Source: Chloroflexota bacterium
GTDB lineage: Bacteria > Chloroflexota > Dormibacteria > CF-121
Assembly: GCA_005882525.1 (NCBI GenBank)
Contig: VBGO01000053.1
Span: forward strand, 1-29,253
Reading direction: 5' to 3'
Length of the DNA: 29,253 nucleotides
Shown: piece by piece, positions 7,222 through 17,815 of the stretch
Layout: every line of letters begins with the position of its first letter
Position numbering within the stretch: position 1 is the stretch's first letter
Position numbers and translations under genes: made by a program
Notes under the pieces: generated by a model
What the model was told of the DNA's origin: nothing
Seen by the model: only the letters and a program-made list of their open reading frames with translations
Database searches by the model: none

Positions 7222-7967
7222 CGGGGTTTCATCGTATCGCCCGTCCAGAATCCCTGCGGATCGGCACCCCGGATGTAGGCCAGCTCATCGGCCGAGGGCG
7301 CGGTCGTGGCGGCAACCTGATCGTCGATCGTGATTGGGAAGCCGGTCGCCGCCCGCACCTGCTGGGCGGTGACCCCCGGGTGCAGGCTGGTGGCGCCCAC
7401 TCGGCCGGTTGAGAGGTCGAAGACGCCCAGCGTGGTGATCAGCGTGGCCGGGCCGCCGCGGCGCCGACCAGGAAAGTGGCCCGGCGAGGTGATGTAGTCG
7501 ACGCGCTCGCGAAAGCGGCGCGGCTCATGCTCCATGATCAAAACGGTTCGGCCGGCGAGGGATGCGATGTCACCGGCACCCCCGCTCCCGGGGAGGCGGA
7601 CCAGGCTGCCGCTCCCGCTGGTGCGGGTGGTGTTCAGGTTCCCGAGCGGATCGATTTCCGCGCCGCCGATGAAGCCCACGTCGACCCGGCCCTGTTGCAG
7701 CAGGCTCATGACGTCGATCAGGCCGAGGCAGGCGAGCGCCCCGGCAATGTTGGGCGGATCGCCCATGGTGTAGATGAACGCCTCGGCGGGCCGGTCGCGG
7801 ATGACGCCGTTCTCGAACAGGCCGACCGCGTTGGGCGCGTGGGTTGCCTTGGCCAGCCCGAAGCCGAGCAGGGGAAGCCGCATGCCGACGAAGACGACCT
7901 CATGGTCACGGATTTCGCGAGCCGCCGCGACCACCATCAGCTCTCGCCGGGTATAGGCCGGCGTCAT
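7218..7967 (-). CDS. CoA-transferase family I, beta subunit
   Basis: 249 aa. With the alpha subunit it would move CoA between an acyl-CoA and a free acid, or act as a hydrolase as the related IpdAB does in steroid-ring degradation. The class I beta-subunit fold is seen in 'DHEVVFVGMRLPLLGFGLAKATHAPNAVGLFENGVI'. The FENG motif (glutamate 52) corresponds to the SENG glutamate that forms the covalent CoA thioester in family I transferases. Later motifs are 'VDVGFIGGAEIDPLGNLNTT' and 'GGAGDIASLAGRTVLIMEHEPRRF'. Both ends are coupled by ATGA overlaps, to the alpha subunit upstream and the acyl-CoA synthetase downstream. The catalytic glutamate favours a true transferase. Substrate unknown. Confidence 0.88.
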   Translation of the reverse strand: MTPAYTRRELMVVAAAREIRDHEVVFVGMRLPLLGFGLAKATHAPNAVGLFENGVIRDRPAEAFIYTMGDPPNIAGALACLGLIDVMSLLQQGRVDVGFIGGAEIDPLGNLNTTRTSGSGSLVRLPGSGGAGDIASLAGRTVLIMEHEPRRFRERVDYITSPGHFPGRRRGGPATLITTLGVFDLSTGRVGATSLHPGVTAQQVRAATGFPITIDDQVAATTAPSADELAYIRGADPQGFWTGDTMKPR

Positions 7968-8893
7968 GGCGCGAAGTTCGCGGCGGCGGCCGGCCGCCGA
8001 TCCGTGACGCGCAGCCGCTCGAGGGTCGCCTCACCCATATGCTGCAGGTACGCCTGCCGGTCGGCGAGCTCCAGCACCCATTCGCGCAACCAGGCGGCGA
8101 ACCCCTCGGGCGTCCGCGAGAGCCGGTGGTAGGTCAGAAACGGCTCGAAGTCTCGGCGCCAGTAGCCCTGCGTCGAGGAGGGGAGGGCGCCCCCGGGCTC
8201 CTCGACCACGGCGGTGACGAGGAAGCCGGGGATCACCGTCCGGTTGGGGTCGCTGCGGATCACGTCGTCCGGGACGATCTCCTCGCAGGTCACGATTGTG
8301 CGGCGGGCGGCGTAGGCCGCCTCGACCGTCAGGCCGAGGTTGCCCCAGAGGTGCGCGTTGCCTTGCCGATCCGCGCGCTGGACGTGGACGATGGCAACAT
8401 CCGGCCGCAGCGCGCCCACTGCCAGCAGGCTGGGGCCACCGAACGGATCGTCGATGGATCGCATCCGGGGATGGCCGCGCACGATATCGCCGCCGAGCCC
8501 GGTGAAGGTCGGCAGGTAGGGGAGACCCATAGCCCCCGCCTTCAGCGCCAGTCCCACGCTGAAGTTGGAGTGGTCCTCCATCACGATTCGCCGTGGCTGG
8601 CCCTCCTCGTACGCCCGTCGAAAGCCGTATCCGGAGCCGCCGGCGACGTTTCCCACCCAGGCGGCGATCACCCTGGCCACCGTGCCCGCCGCGATCATCT
8701 GGTCGAATGCCATGTCGGAAATCGGACCGATCAGAGTCAGGTCACGGCGCTGCTGGCGGATGATCTCATGGACGGCGGCGAACGGAATGCCCGACTCGAG
8801 GGCGAGCCCGAGGGCGATCGAATCGCCGTCATGCACCTGCTCGGCGATCGCGTCGCGCAGCGAGCGGCGCTTGTCGGTTTCGGGTGCCGGCAC
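7964..8893 (-). CDS. CoA-transferase family I, alpha subunit
   Basis: 309 aa from a GTG at 8893. The frame is open to 8980, but that would run into the divergent zinc-ribbon gene, and the conserved domain starts at 'KRRSLRDAIAEQVHDGDSIALGLALESGIPFAAVHEII'. A -10-like TAGCAT lies 8 nt before this GTG and there is no Shine-Dalgarno, suggesting a leaderless transcript. The protein shows glycine-rich 'GNVAGGSGYGFRRAYEEG', 'MEDHSNFSVGLALKAGAMGLPYLPT' and 'VAIVHVQRADRQGNAHLWGNLG', typical of GctA/IpdA-like subunits. It forms the transferase with the beta subunit. The operon order is alpha, beta, acyl-CoA synthetase. Start choice is the least certain point. Confidence 0.87.
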   Translation of the reverse strand: MPAPETDKRRSLRDAIAEQVHDGDSIALGLALESGIPFAAVHEIIRQQRRDLTLIGPISDMAFDQMIAAGTVARVIAAWVGNVAGGSGYGFRRAYEEGQPRRIVMEDHSNFSVGLALKAGAMGLPYLPTFTGLGGDIVRGHPRMRSIDDPFGGPSLLAVGALRPDVAIVHVQRADRQGNAHLWGNLGLTVEAAYAARRTIVTCEEIVPDDVIRSDPNRTVIPGFLVTAVVEEPGGALPSSTQGYWRRDFEPFLTYHRLSRTPEGFAAWLREWVLELADRQAYLQHMGEATLERLRVTDRRPAAAANFAP

Positions 8894-8901
8894 CGTCGGT
8901 A

Positions 8902-8911
8902 ATGCTAGTAC
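8902..8911. promoter_or_regulatory. Overlapping divergent -10 elements
   Basis: The 27-bp gap between the CoA-transferase GTG (8893, minus) and the zinc-ribbon ATG (8921, plus) holds the near-palindrome AATGCTAGTA. On the minus strand it reads TAGCAT 8 nt before the GTG; on the plus strand TAGTAC 9 nt before the ATG. Both suggest leaderless transcripts from overlapping promoters. Confidence 0.4.
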
Positions 8912-8920
8912 GCTTGCTCC

Positions 8921-9310
8921 ATGCAGACCTGTCCGCGCTGTCGCCGCTCGGTGGCGGCCGAGGCGGCGTTCTGTCCGCACTGCGGCGCCCAGCTTCAGGT
9001 CCAGCCGCTCACGGGCGAGATCATCGATGGAACGCAGCGATTCAAAAGGAACCGGCCGCTGAACCCGGCCCGAGCCGCGCGGCTATCGATCGTTCCCGGC
9101 CTCGGCCACTGGTATGCGGGCGCGCCGCTCAAAGGCCTGGCGTTCTTCGCCGGCATTGTCGGTCCGCTCGTCATCGGGACGGAGCTCGACCTGAGCGTCG
9201 TCGGCGCGGTGGTGGGGGTTCCTCTCGATCTCGGTGGTCTTGGGCTCTGGGCCTTTTGCGCCTACGACGCCTACCGAACCGCACGAAACCGGATGCGGCC
9301 CGCCGCCTGA
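8921..9310 (+). CDS. Zinc-ribbon protein with TM2-like membrane domain
   Basis: 129 aa. Cysteines 4, 7, 18 and 21 (CPRC and CPHC) form an N-terminal zinc ribbon. After a linker, 'LSIVPGLGHWYAGAPLKGLAFFAGIVGPLVIG' resembles the glycine-rich entry of TM2-type domains, and two hydrophobic segments (about 72-90 and 92-115) form a hairpin in the membrane. It ends with a short basic tail. The combination of zinc ribbon and TM2 is common in uncharacterised small membrane proteins; no function can be assigned. It is divergent from the CoA-transferase genes and 73 nt upstream of a receiver-domain gene on the same strand. Confidence 0.75.
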   Translation: MQTCPRCRRSVAAEAAFCPHCGAQLQVQPLTGEIIDGTQRFKRNRPLNPARAARLSIVPGLGHWYAGAPLKGLAFFAGIVGPLVIGTELDLSVVGAVVGVPLDLGGLGLWAFCAYDAYRTARNRMRPAA

Positions 9311-9370
9311 ACCGATCGCAGGCAAGATCGTTTCCAGGGCGGCGCAAGGCTGCTCGCAAGCTCGCTCTCT

Positions 9371-9376
9371 TAATGT
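9371..9376 (+). promoter_or_regulatory. Putative -10 of the receiver gene
   Basis: TAATGT lies 7 nt before the GTG at 9384, with no Shine-Dalgarno between them. Confidence 0.3.
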
Positions 9377-9383
9377 CGCTGGT

Positions 9384-9797
9384 GTGGCGAGGGAGTTGCG
9401 GGTCTTACTCATTGAAGACGACCCCGATATCGCCGACCTCTACGTGATGCAACTTCATAAGGATGGGATCCCCCTCGAGCACGTCCGCAGCGGCCGGGAG
9501 GCCGACGCCTTCGTCCGCGGCCGTGTCCCCGCCTTGATCCTGGCGGACCTCAAGCTGCCTGACCTCGATGGGCGCGAGTTGATCGAGCGGTGGGCCGCCG
9601 ACCCGGTCTGTGGTGCGATTCCGATTTGGATCGTGAGCAACCACATGCCCGAGGACAATCTCTGGTGGCACATGGCGCCCAATGTGCAGCGGTACTTCTT
9701 GAAATCCCGGGTCGTTCTTCCCCGCCTCAGCCTGGAGATCCGGGCGACGCTCGGCCTGCCCTATGGTGAACGGATCGGCCACCGCATCGCCGGCTGA
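9384..9797 (+). CDS. Stand-alone response-regulator receiver domain
   Basis: 137 aa from the GTG at 9384. The longer open frame starting at 9234 overlaps the preceding gene and adds no conserved sequence. The receiver core is complete: acidic pocket E11-D12-D13 (LLIEDDPDIADLY), phospho-acceptor D55 (LILADLKLPDLDG), a serine in the switch position (IWIVSNHMP, S85) and the conserved lysine K107 (YFLKSRV). There is no output domain, so it would act through a partner, like CheY or Spo0F. No histidine kinase lies nearby. The sequence after the core (LPRLSLEIRATLGLPYG) fits the last helix. Downstream is the CPBP protease; the 27-bp gap contains a possible promoter, so co-regulation is uncertain. 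Confidence 0.85.
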   Translation: MARELRVLLIEDDPDIADLYVMQLHKDGIPLEHVRSGREADAFVRGRVPALILADLKLPDLDGRELIERWAADPVCGAIPIWIVSNHMPEDNLWWHMAPNVQRYFLKSRVVLPRLSLEIRATLGLPYGERIGHRIAG

Positions 9798-9812
9798 ACG
9801 CCTCCGACTCCC

Positions 9813-9818
9813 GATAAT
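9813..9818 (+). promoter_or_regulatory. Putative -10 of the CPBP protease gene
   Basis: GATAAT lies 6 nt before the ATG at 9825, in an AT-rich patch (GATAATTAATCG) that stands out in this GC-rich sequence. No Shine-Dalgarno. Confidence 0.4.
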
Positions 9819-9824
9819 TAATCG

Positions 9825-10571
9825 ATGGAGGGGCTGGCGCCGATTGCACCACCTCCGGCGGCGCAGCGGCTGCGCTGGCTCGACCTGGTCCCGGTGGTCG
9901 CCTTCACCGTCCTGGGCATCATCCTGGTGTTCGCCGTGCTGGTGGCACTGGCCCGCCTGGATCGTGGCTTGTACCGCGCCAACCTGCAGACGATCGTGCT
10001 GAGCGCGACGCTCGCCGTCTACCTGGCGCTCGGGGCGGGGATCGCGGTCGCGCTTCGGCGACTGCGGGCGCCGCTCGTCTTTCTCGGGCTGCGCTGGCCC
10101 ACCCCCCGTGACCTGGGCCTCACCCTCCTCCTGCTCTTTCCCTGGTACCTCGGCATCCTGCTGGTCACGACCGTATCGGCCTGGGCCCTCAACGGCGGCC
10201 GAGCGGTGCCGAGCAACAGCCGCCTGATCTTCCTCCAGCATCCCAACGGAATCGGCCTCCTGCTGCTGGCGTTGCTGGTGACCGCGGTCGCCGCCCCCAT
10301 CTGTGAGGAAGCGTTCTTCCGCGGCATGCTCTTTCGGCTGTTGCGGAACCGAATCCCGTTGTCGGCCGCCGTGGTCGTCAGTGCGGTCGCCTTCGGCCTC
10401 GCCCATGCCAGCCCCGCCGTCAGTTGGGCCCTCTTGCCAACCTTCATATTCATGGGGATCGTACTGGCCCTGGTCTACCAGCGGACCGGATGGTTGACCA
10501 ACAGCATCCTGCTGCATGGGCTGAGCAACGCGATCGCCACGGTGCTCGCCTTCAACGTCGCGATGCGCTGA
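9825..10571 (+). CDS. CPBP-family intramembrane metalloprotease
   Basis: 248 aa with about seven hydrophobic segments. The CPBP/Abi (Rce1-like) motifs are intact: EExxxR at 161-166 (CEEAFFRG), FGLAH with H194, and HGLSN with H231 and N235. These residues bind zinc and activate water for cleavage within the membrane. Family members process prenylated proteins in eukaryotes; in bacteria they act in peptide maturation, immunity to bacteriocins or signalling, and the substrate here is unknown. The short N-terminal tail is Pro/Ala-rich and cytoplasmic. The gene converges with the UspA gene, with a strong hairpin between. Confidence 0.9.
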   Translation: MEGLAPIAPPPAAQRLRWLDLVPVVAFTVLGIILVFAVLVALARLDRGLYRANLQTIVLSATLAVYLALGAGIAVALRRLRAPLVFLGLRWPTPRDLGLTLLLLFPWYLGILLVTTVSAWALNGGRAVPSNSRLIFLQHPNGIGLLLLALLVTAVAAPICEEAFFRGMLFRLLRNRIPLSAAVVVSAVAFGLAHASPAVSWALLPTFIFMGIVLALVYQRTGWLTNSILLHGLSNAIATVLAFNVAMR

Positions 10572-10573
10572 CG

Positions 10574-10599
10574 CCCAGGAGCTAGGTAAGCTCGCTGGG
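10574..10599. terminator. Bidirectional hairpin between convergent genes
   Basis: CCCAGGAGCT and AGCTC-G-CTGGG form a 10-bp stem with one bulged G and a 5-nt loop. It lies 3 nt after the CPBP stop and contains the stop codon of the convergent UspA gene (10582-10584). No T-tract follows on either strand. Confidence 0.45.
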
Positions 10600-11166
10600 G
10601 ATCAGCGTCACCTTCTGACGCGGGACGCGGTCGACCACCACCTCGCAGTGGGCGTTCCGAACGACATGCTCGGCAACCCGGCCGAGAGGGCTTTCGTTCG
10701 GGCGGTTTTGATGGCTGATCCCCATCACGATCAAGTCGACGGACTCCTCGCGGGCGATCTCCACGATCCGGTGGCCGGCCTGGCGGGCGGCGTTGACCTG
10801 GGTGCGTGGCTGGATGGCGTGCTGGGTTGCGATGAAGGCGGCGGCGTCGAGCGCCCGCTGGATGCGGGGATCCTTTTGCGGCGTGACGAGCGGCGCCTGG
10901 AGCGGAATCTCGTGCACGTAGACGATCAGCATCTGGGCCTTGTGGCCCTGGTTCAACCGGGCCGCCAGTTCCACCGCCCGCACGGAGGCGCCGAGGTCGA
11001 GGATCGGCACCAGCACCTTGCGGATCGCCTCGACGGACCGCACGCTGCTGGTTGCGCCGCGAGGGGCCGGCGGGGGCACGCGCAGCATCCAGCCGAGGGT
11101 TCCGGCCAGACCGACGATGAAAGCGACCGCCAGGGTGATACCCAGCGGATTGAGGACGAGGTTCAA
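10582..11166 (-). CDS. Membrane-anchored universal stress protein (UspA-like)
   Basis: 194 aa from a TTG that overlaps the preceding gene's stop as TTGA. Residues about 8-28 (LGITLAVAFIVGLAGTLGWML) form one transmembrane helix; a Pro-rich linker follows, then a UspA domain from about 48 (IRKVLVPILDLGASVRAVELAARL). The nucleotide-binding signature is modified: 'IVMGISHQNRPNESPLGRVAEHVVRNAHCEVVVD' aligns with the usual G-2X-G-9X-G(S/T) run but lacks the first glycine spacing and the final Ser/Thr. ATP binding is therefore uncertain. Most UspA proteins are soluble, so the anchor is notable. It lies in an operon with a 57-aa two-TM protein and a TrkA-N protein, which hints at a role in potassium or ion homeostasis. 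Confidence 0.82.
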   Translation of the reverse strand: MNLVLNPLGITLAVAFIVGLAGTLGWMLRVPPPAPRGATSSVRSVEAIRKVLVPILDLGASVRAVELAARLNQGHKAQMLIVYVHEIPLQAPLVTPQKDPRIQRALDAAAFIATQHAIQPRTQVNAARQAGHRIVEIAREESVDLIVMGISHQNRPNESPLGRVAEHVVRNAHCEVVVDRVPRQKVTLIPSELT

Positions 11167-11336
11167 GGGCGCAGCCGGTTCGCCGCCTGCAGTCGCCAGG
11201 CACCGAAGGCCAGCAGGCCGACCCCGGCGATGCCGTACGGTACCGAGTGCACCTCGATGACGTCCCGCGCCAGGATGAGCACACCGAGCACCAGCGCGGC
11301 GAAGCCGAAGAGCCGTGTCAATCGATATTGCATCAT
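11163..11336 (-). CDS. Small two-TM membrane protein (57 aa)
   Basis: This is a short gene in the gap between the TrkA-N and UspA genes. From ATG 11336 (tandem ATG, 11333 is equally possible) it encodes a 57-aa protein starting MMQYRLTRLFGFAALVLGVL and ending QAANRLRP. It has a basic N-terminus and two hydrophobic segments (about 9-23 and 34-46) joined by a short charged loop (ARDVIEVHSVPYG). The start lies 13 nt after the TrkA-N stop and its TGA overlaps the UspA start as TTGA, so it fills the operon exactly. There is no clear Shine-Dalgarno, so it may depend on coupling to upstream translation. I do not recognise a family. Confidence 0.65.
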   Translation of the reverse strand: MMQYRLTRLFGFAALVLGVLILARDVIEVHSVPYGIAGVGLLAFGAWRLQAANRLRP

Positions 11337-11349
11337 GCGGTGCGGCTCA

Positions 11350-11748
11350 CTACTTCTCGAAGAAGCGCTCGACCTTATTGGCGCCGATGGTGGTGGGGCA
11401 GATGGTCTCGATGCCCAGCTCCGCGTAGAGGTCGGCGCGGGCCGGGTCGTAGATGCGGCAGATCACCTTCTTGACGCCGAACTCGTGCTGGGCGAGTTGG
11501 GCGGCCATGATGTTGGTGGTGTCGGCGTTGGTGACGGCCACGAAGGCCTCGGCGCGATCGGTGCCGGCACGCCGGAGGATATCCTCATCCACCGCCGAGC
11601 CGAACACCATCTCGCCGGCAAAATCCTCGCCCAGCCGGTTGAAGGCGGCCTCGCTAGAGTCCACGACGGCGACGTCGTCTCCCTCTTCACTCAGCTGCCG
11701 GGCCAGGCTCGAGCCGACTCGCCCGCAGCCGACGATCACCGTCCGCAT
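11350..11748 (-). CDS. TrkA-N (RCK-N) NAD-binding domain protein
   Basis: 132 aa, only the Rossmann domain; the TrkA-C domain of full-length TrkA is absent. The dinucleotide-binding motif is GCGRVGSSLA at residues 7-16, with the acidic residue ending strand 2 (VAVVDSSEAAF). 'VFGSAVDEDILRRAG' and 'AFVAVTNADTTNIMAAQLA' are typical of KtrA/TrkA proteins that sense NAD(H) or ATP and gate potassium uptake. No channel subunit is in the window, so it may pair with one elsewhere or with the small membrane protein. A Shine-Dalgarno (AGGAG) lies just 3 nt before the ATG. It is the first gene of the operon with the small membrane protein and anchored UspA, and is divergent from dnaK. Confidence 0.88.
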   Translation of the reverse strand: MRTVIVGCGRVGSSLARQLSEEGDDVAVVDSSEAAFNRLGEDFAGEMVFGSAVDEDILRRAGTDRAEAFVAVTNADTTNIMAAQLAQHEFGVKKVICRIYDPARADLYAELGIETICPTTIGANKVERFFEK

Positions 11749-11782
11749 TCGCTCCTAGACTAACTCTACCCACATACGGCAA

Positions 11783-11812
11783 GCTAAAGCGGACGCGCTG
11801 GATTCGTTTAGC
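11783..11812. promoter_or_regulatory. Inverted repeat upstream of dnaK
   Basis: GCTAAA (11783-11788) and TTTAGC (11807-11812) form a 6-bp inverted repeat with an 18-nt spacer. The right arm overlaps the likely dnaK -35. It does not match CIRCE (TTAGCACTC-N9-GAGTGCTAA), so HrcA control is not supported. Confidence 0.3.
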
Positions 11813-11828
11813 GCCGAAAACGCGAGGG

Positions 11829-11834
11829 TATATA
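11829..11834 (+). promoter_or_regulatory. Putative dnaK -10
   Basis: TATATA is the only AT-rich hexamer in a GC-rich leader, 16 bp after TTTAGC (11807-11812). It would give a leader of about 55 nt with the Shine-Dalgarno AAGGAG (11883-11888) 8 nt before the ATG. Confidence 0.45.
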
Positions 11835-11896
11835 CGGCGCAGCTTGCCCCCGGCGCGGCGCGTGCCGGGCCCGCACATACTCAAGGAGTCGAAAAG

Positions 11897-13801
<1,905 letters not shown>

Positions 13802-13814
13802 AACCGAGCTCGCT

Positions 13815-13850
13815 CTGTCCCTCCCCCACGGGGAGGGACAGGGTGGGGTG
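13815..13850. repeat. REP-like palindromic element between dnaK and clpB
   Basis: Positions 13815-13841 form a perfect 12-bp stem (CTGTCCCTCCCC / GGGGAGGGACAG) with a CAC loop, followed by GGTGGGGTG. No T-tract follows. In reverse complement it has the same layout as the element at 19088-19125: a C-rich lead, then CCCTCCCC, a short loop and GGGGAGGG. It could also attenuate transcription between dnaK and clpB or protect the dnaK mRNA 3' end. Confidence 0.6.
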
Positions 13851-13902
13851 ATTTGGCGGCGGGCTGGTTTAAGCGATATTCTGGGCCGGGTACACCCACA
13901 CT

Positions 13903-16518
<2,616 letters not shown>

Positions 16519-16543
16519 GACCGCTTCCGGCGTTACGGAGCCG

Positions 16544-16549
16544 TACAAT
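16544..16549 (+). promoter_or_regulatory. Putative -10 of the tRNA-Thr gene
   Basis: TACAAT lies 17 bases before the mature tRNA 5' end. A good -35 is not visible at the usual spacing. Confidence 0.45.
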
Positions 16550-16566
16550 AGCCGGGCGCTAAGCGA

Positions 16567-16641
16567 GCCGCCTTAGCTCAGCGGTAGAGCAATGGTTTCG
16601 TAAACCATCGGTCCGGGGTTCGAATCCCCGAGGCGGCTCCA
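16567..16641 (+). tRNA. tRNA-Thr (anticodon CGT)
   Basis: All arms pair. Acceptor stem GCCGCCT/AGGCGGC, D-arm GCTC/GAGC, anticodon stem ATGGT/ACCAT with loop TTCGTAA (anticodon CGT at 16599-16601, reading ACG), and T-arm CGGGG/CCCCG with loop TTCGAAT. The discriminator is T and the CCA end is encoded (16639-16641). Confidence 0.96.
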
Positions 16642-16681
16642 TACTTTCCCGCTTGGATCCGAGAGGCTTAAGAGTCGAAAG

Positions 16682-17191
16682 TCAGGCTCGCCCTAGATCA
16701 CCTGGCAGTGCCCCGAGCACATCCTCGTGAGGCCATTCGTCGCCTAGGACTCGTGCGAGCGTTGGCTCAGTGCTCTTAGCGCAATAAGGCGTCTGGTTCG
16801 GGTCACGAACGACTGCGCTAACAGGAGCGGCCAGTAATCCCCACGGGGGTATGGCGTTGGCCAGCCAGCCGTCGACCTTGAAGAATGCGTATTCCGGTGA
16901 CCACCAGACGCGGAAGCCGCGTTGGAGGTCGTCAGGACGGACCAGGAGCCACAAGCCGAACGTGAGCATATAGCCGCCACTCAGGTGAACGGGTAGCAAA
17001 GCTCGAAGAAAGGGGCCTACCTCGGGAACCTGCATCATGACGGCGCGATTGGCGTCGGGATCGGACTGCCAAGCCCTTCCTCTCTGATTCTCGGATGCGG
17101 CTAGCACCGGGTCGGGAAACTTGAACCGGACATGTCGATTATGGGCGTCGAGATCTCGGCCACATGTGGGACAAGTCGGGTTGGTGCTCAT
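16682..17191 (-). CDS. DUF2199-like protein
   Basis: 169 aa. An N-terminal CPTCG motif (cysteines 7 and 10) is followed by 'FKFPDPVLAASENQRGRAWQSDPDANRAVMMQ', a 'FGLWLLVRPDDLQRGFRVWW' segment and 'FFKVDGWLANAIPPWG'. That pattern of C-x-x-CG, PDP, W-x-L/V and GWL resembles DUF2199 proteins, whose function is unknown. No membrane segment is evident. Its start lies 11 nt after the corrected end of the OsmC reading frame, with AGGAA at a suitable distance, so the two genes are likely one operon. Identification is from motif memory and only moderately sure. Confidence 0.7.
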   Translation of the reverse strand: MSTNPTCPTCGRDLDAHNRHVRFKFPDPVLAASENQRGRAWQSDPDANRAVMMQVPEVGPFLRALLPVHLSGGYMLTFGLWLLVRPDDLQRGFRVWWSPEYAFFKVDGWLANAIPPWGLLAAPVSAVVRDPNQTPYCAKSTEPTLARVLGDEWPHEDVLGALPGDLGRA

Positions 17192-17202
17192 AGGCGGCGT
17201 TC

Positions 17203-17716
17203 CTAATTGTCGGCTTCGACAGTGCAGGGAACGGCCCGCCTGACCGCATCCTGGACCGGGCAGTGGCTGTCGGCCCAGCGGATCAGGGCGTCGAGCTGCT
17301 CAGGCACAACGCCATTCCCTCCGATCCCGCACCTGTGCACGCGAGCTTATTGGTCCGGCGGGCACCGAATCGTCGATGCCGAGGATTCCCCGGTCATCCG
17401 ATTCGCTATCGACGACGACCTCGATGCGACCAGGTTCCAGACCTTGCTGTGCAGCCCGCATCGCGATGAGCGTCGCCAGGCAACTGGCCTGGGCGGCTCG
17501 AAGCAGCCACCCGTGGGACGGCGACTGGTCAGAACCCCCCACCGACTTCGGCATGTCGGTATGGATTGACATGCCCTGCGGGCCTTGGACCGTCACGGCA
17601 AGCCCGGACTCCAAGACGGCAGTTGCGGGGCTGTCGGTGTAGCGGGCTTCTTCGGGGTGTGTTTTGAGATAGGCAATGGCATTCGCAAGTGCAGCTCGAA
17701 TGTTGGTGTTGGACAT
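17203..17716 (-). pseudogene. OsmC/Ohr-family peroxiredoxin-like gene, frameshifted
   Basis: The gene begins at the ATG 17716 with a strong Shine-Dalgarno (GGAGGT). The first frame encodes 138 aa and stops at 17300. It contains 'AQASCLATLIAMRAAQQG', the first redox-cysteine region, and 'VVVDSESDDRGILGIDDSVPAG', typical of OsmC. After about base 17326 the family homology continues in the next frame: 'VPEQLDALIRWADSHCPVQDAVRRAVP', ending at the TAG 17203-17205. Removing one G in the GGG at 17326-17328 (minus strand) restores a single 170-aa protein. The lost part carries the second redox cysteine (SHCPV). OsmC proteins reduce organic hydroperoxides with this cysteine pair, so the 138-aa product should be inactive. 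It may be a true mutation or an assembly error. Confidence 0.85.
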
Positions 17717-17803
17717 GTTTACCTCCGGTGCCGGCTCTCCCGGCCATGTCGGCCTGGCAACTGCATCGTATCGAGCCGTTGGACCATCGCATACCCTCTT
17801 GAC

Positions 17804-17809
17804 TAAGCT
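17804..17809 (+). promoter_or_regulatory. Putative -10 of the YcaQ-family gene
   Basis: TAAGCT lies 6 nt before the ATG at 17816. TTGGAC at 17779-17784 could be a -35 with a 19-bp spacer. There is no Shine-Dalgarno, so a leaderless transcript is likely. Confidence 0.4.
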
Positions 17810-17815
17810 TCGTCG

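Noticed and set aside
11783..11845. CIRCE element upstream of dnaK
   Set aside because: TTTAGCGCCG resembles only a left half-arm and no matching GAGTGCTAA arm follows at the N9 spacing.
17207..17569. 120-aa plus-strand open frame opposite OsmC
   Set aside because: The minus-strand OsmC sequence explains this region; no plus-strand start signal or domain.
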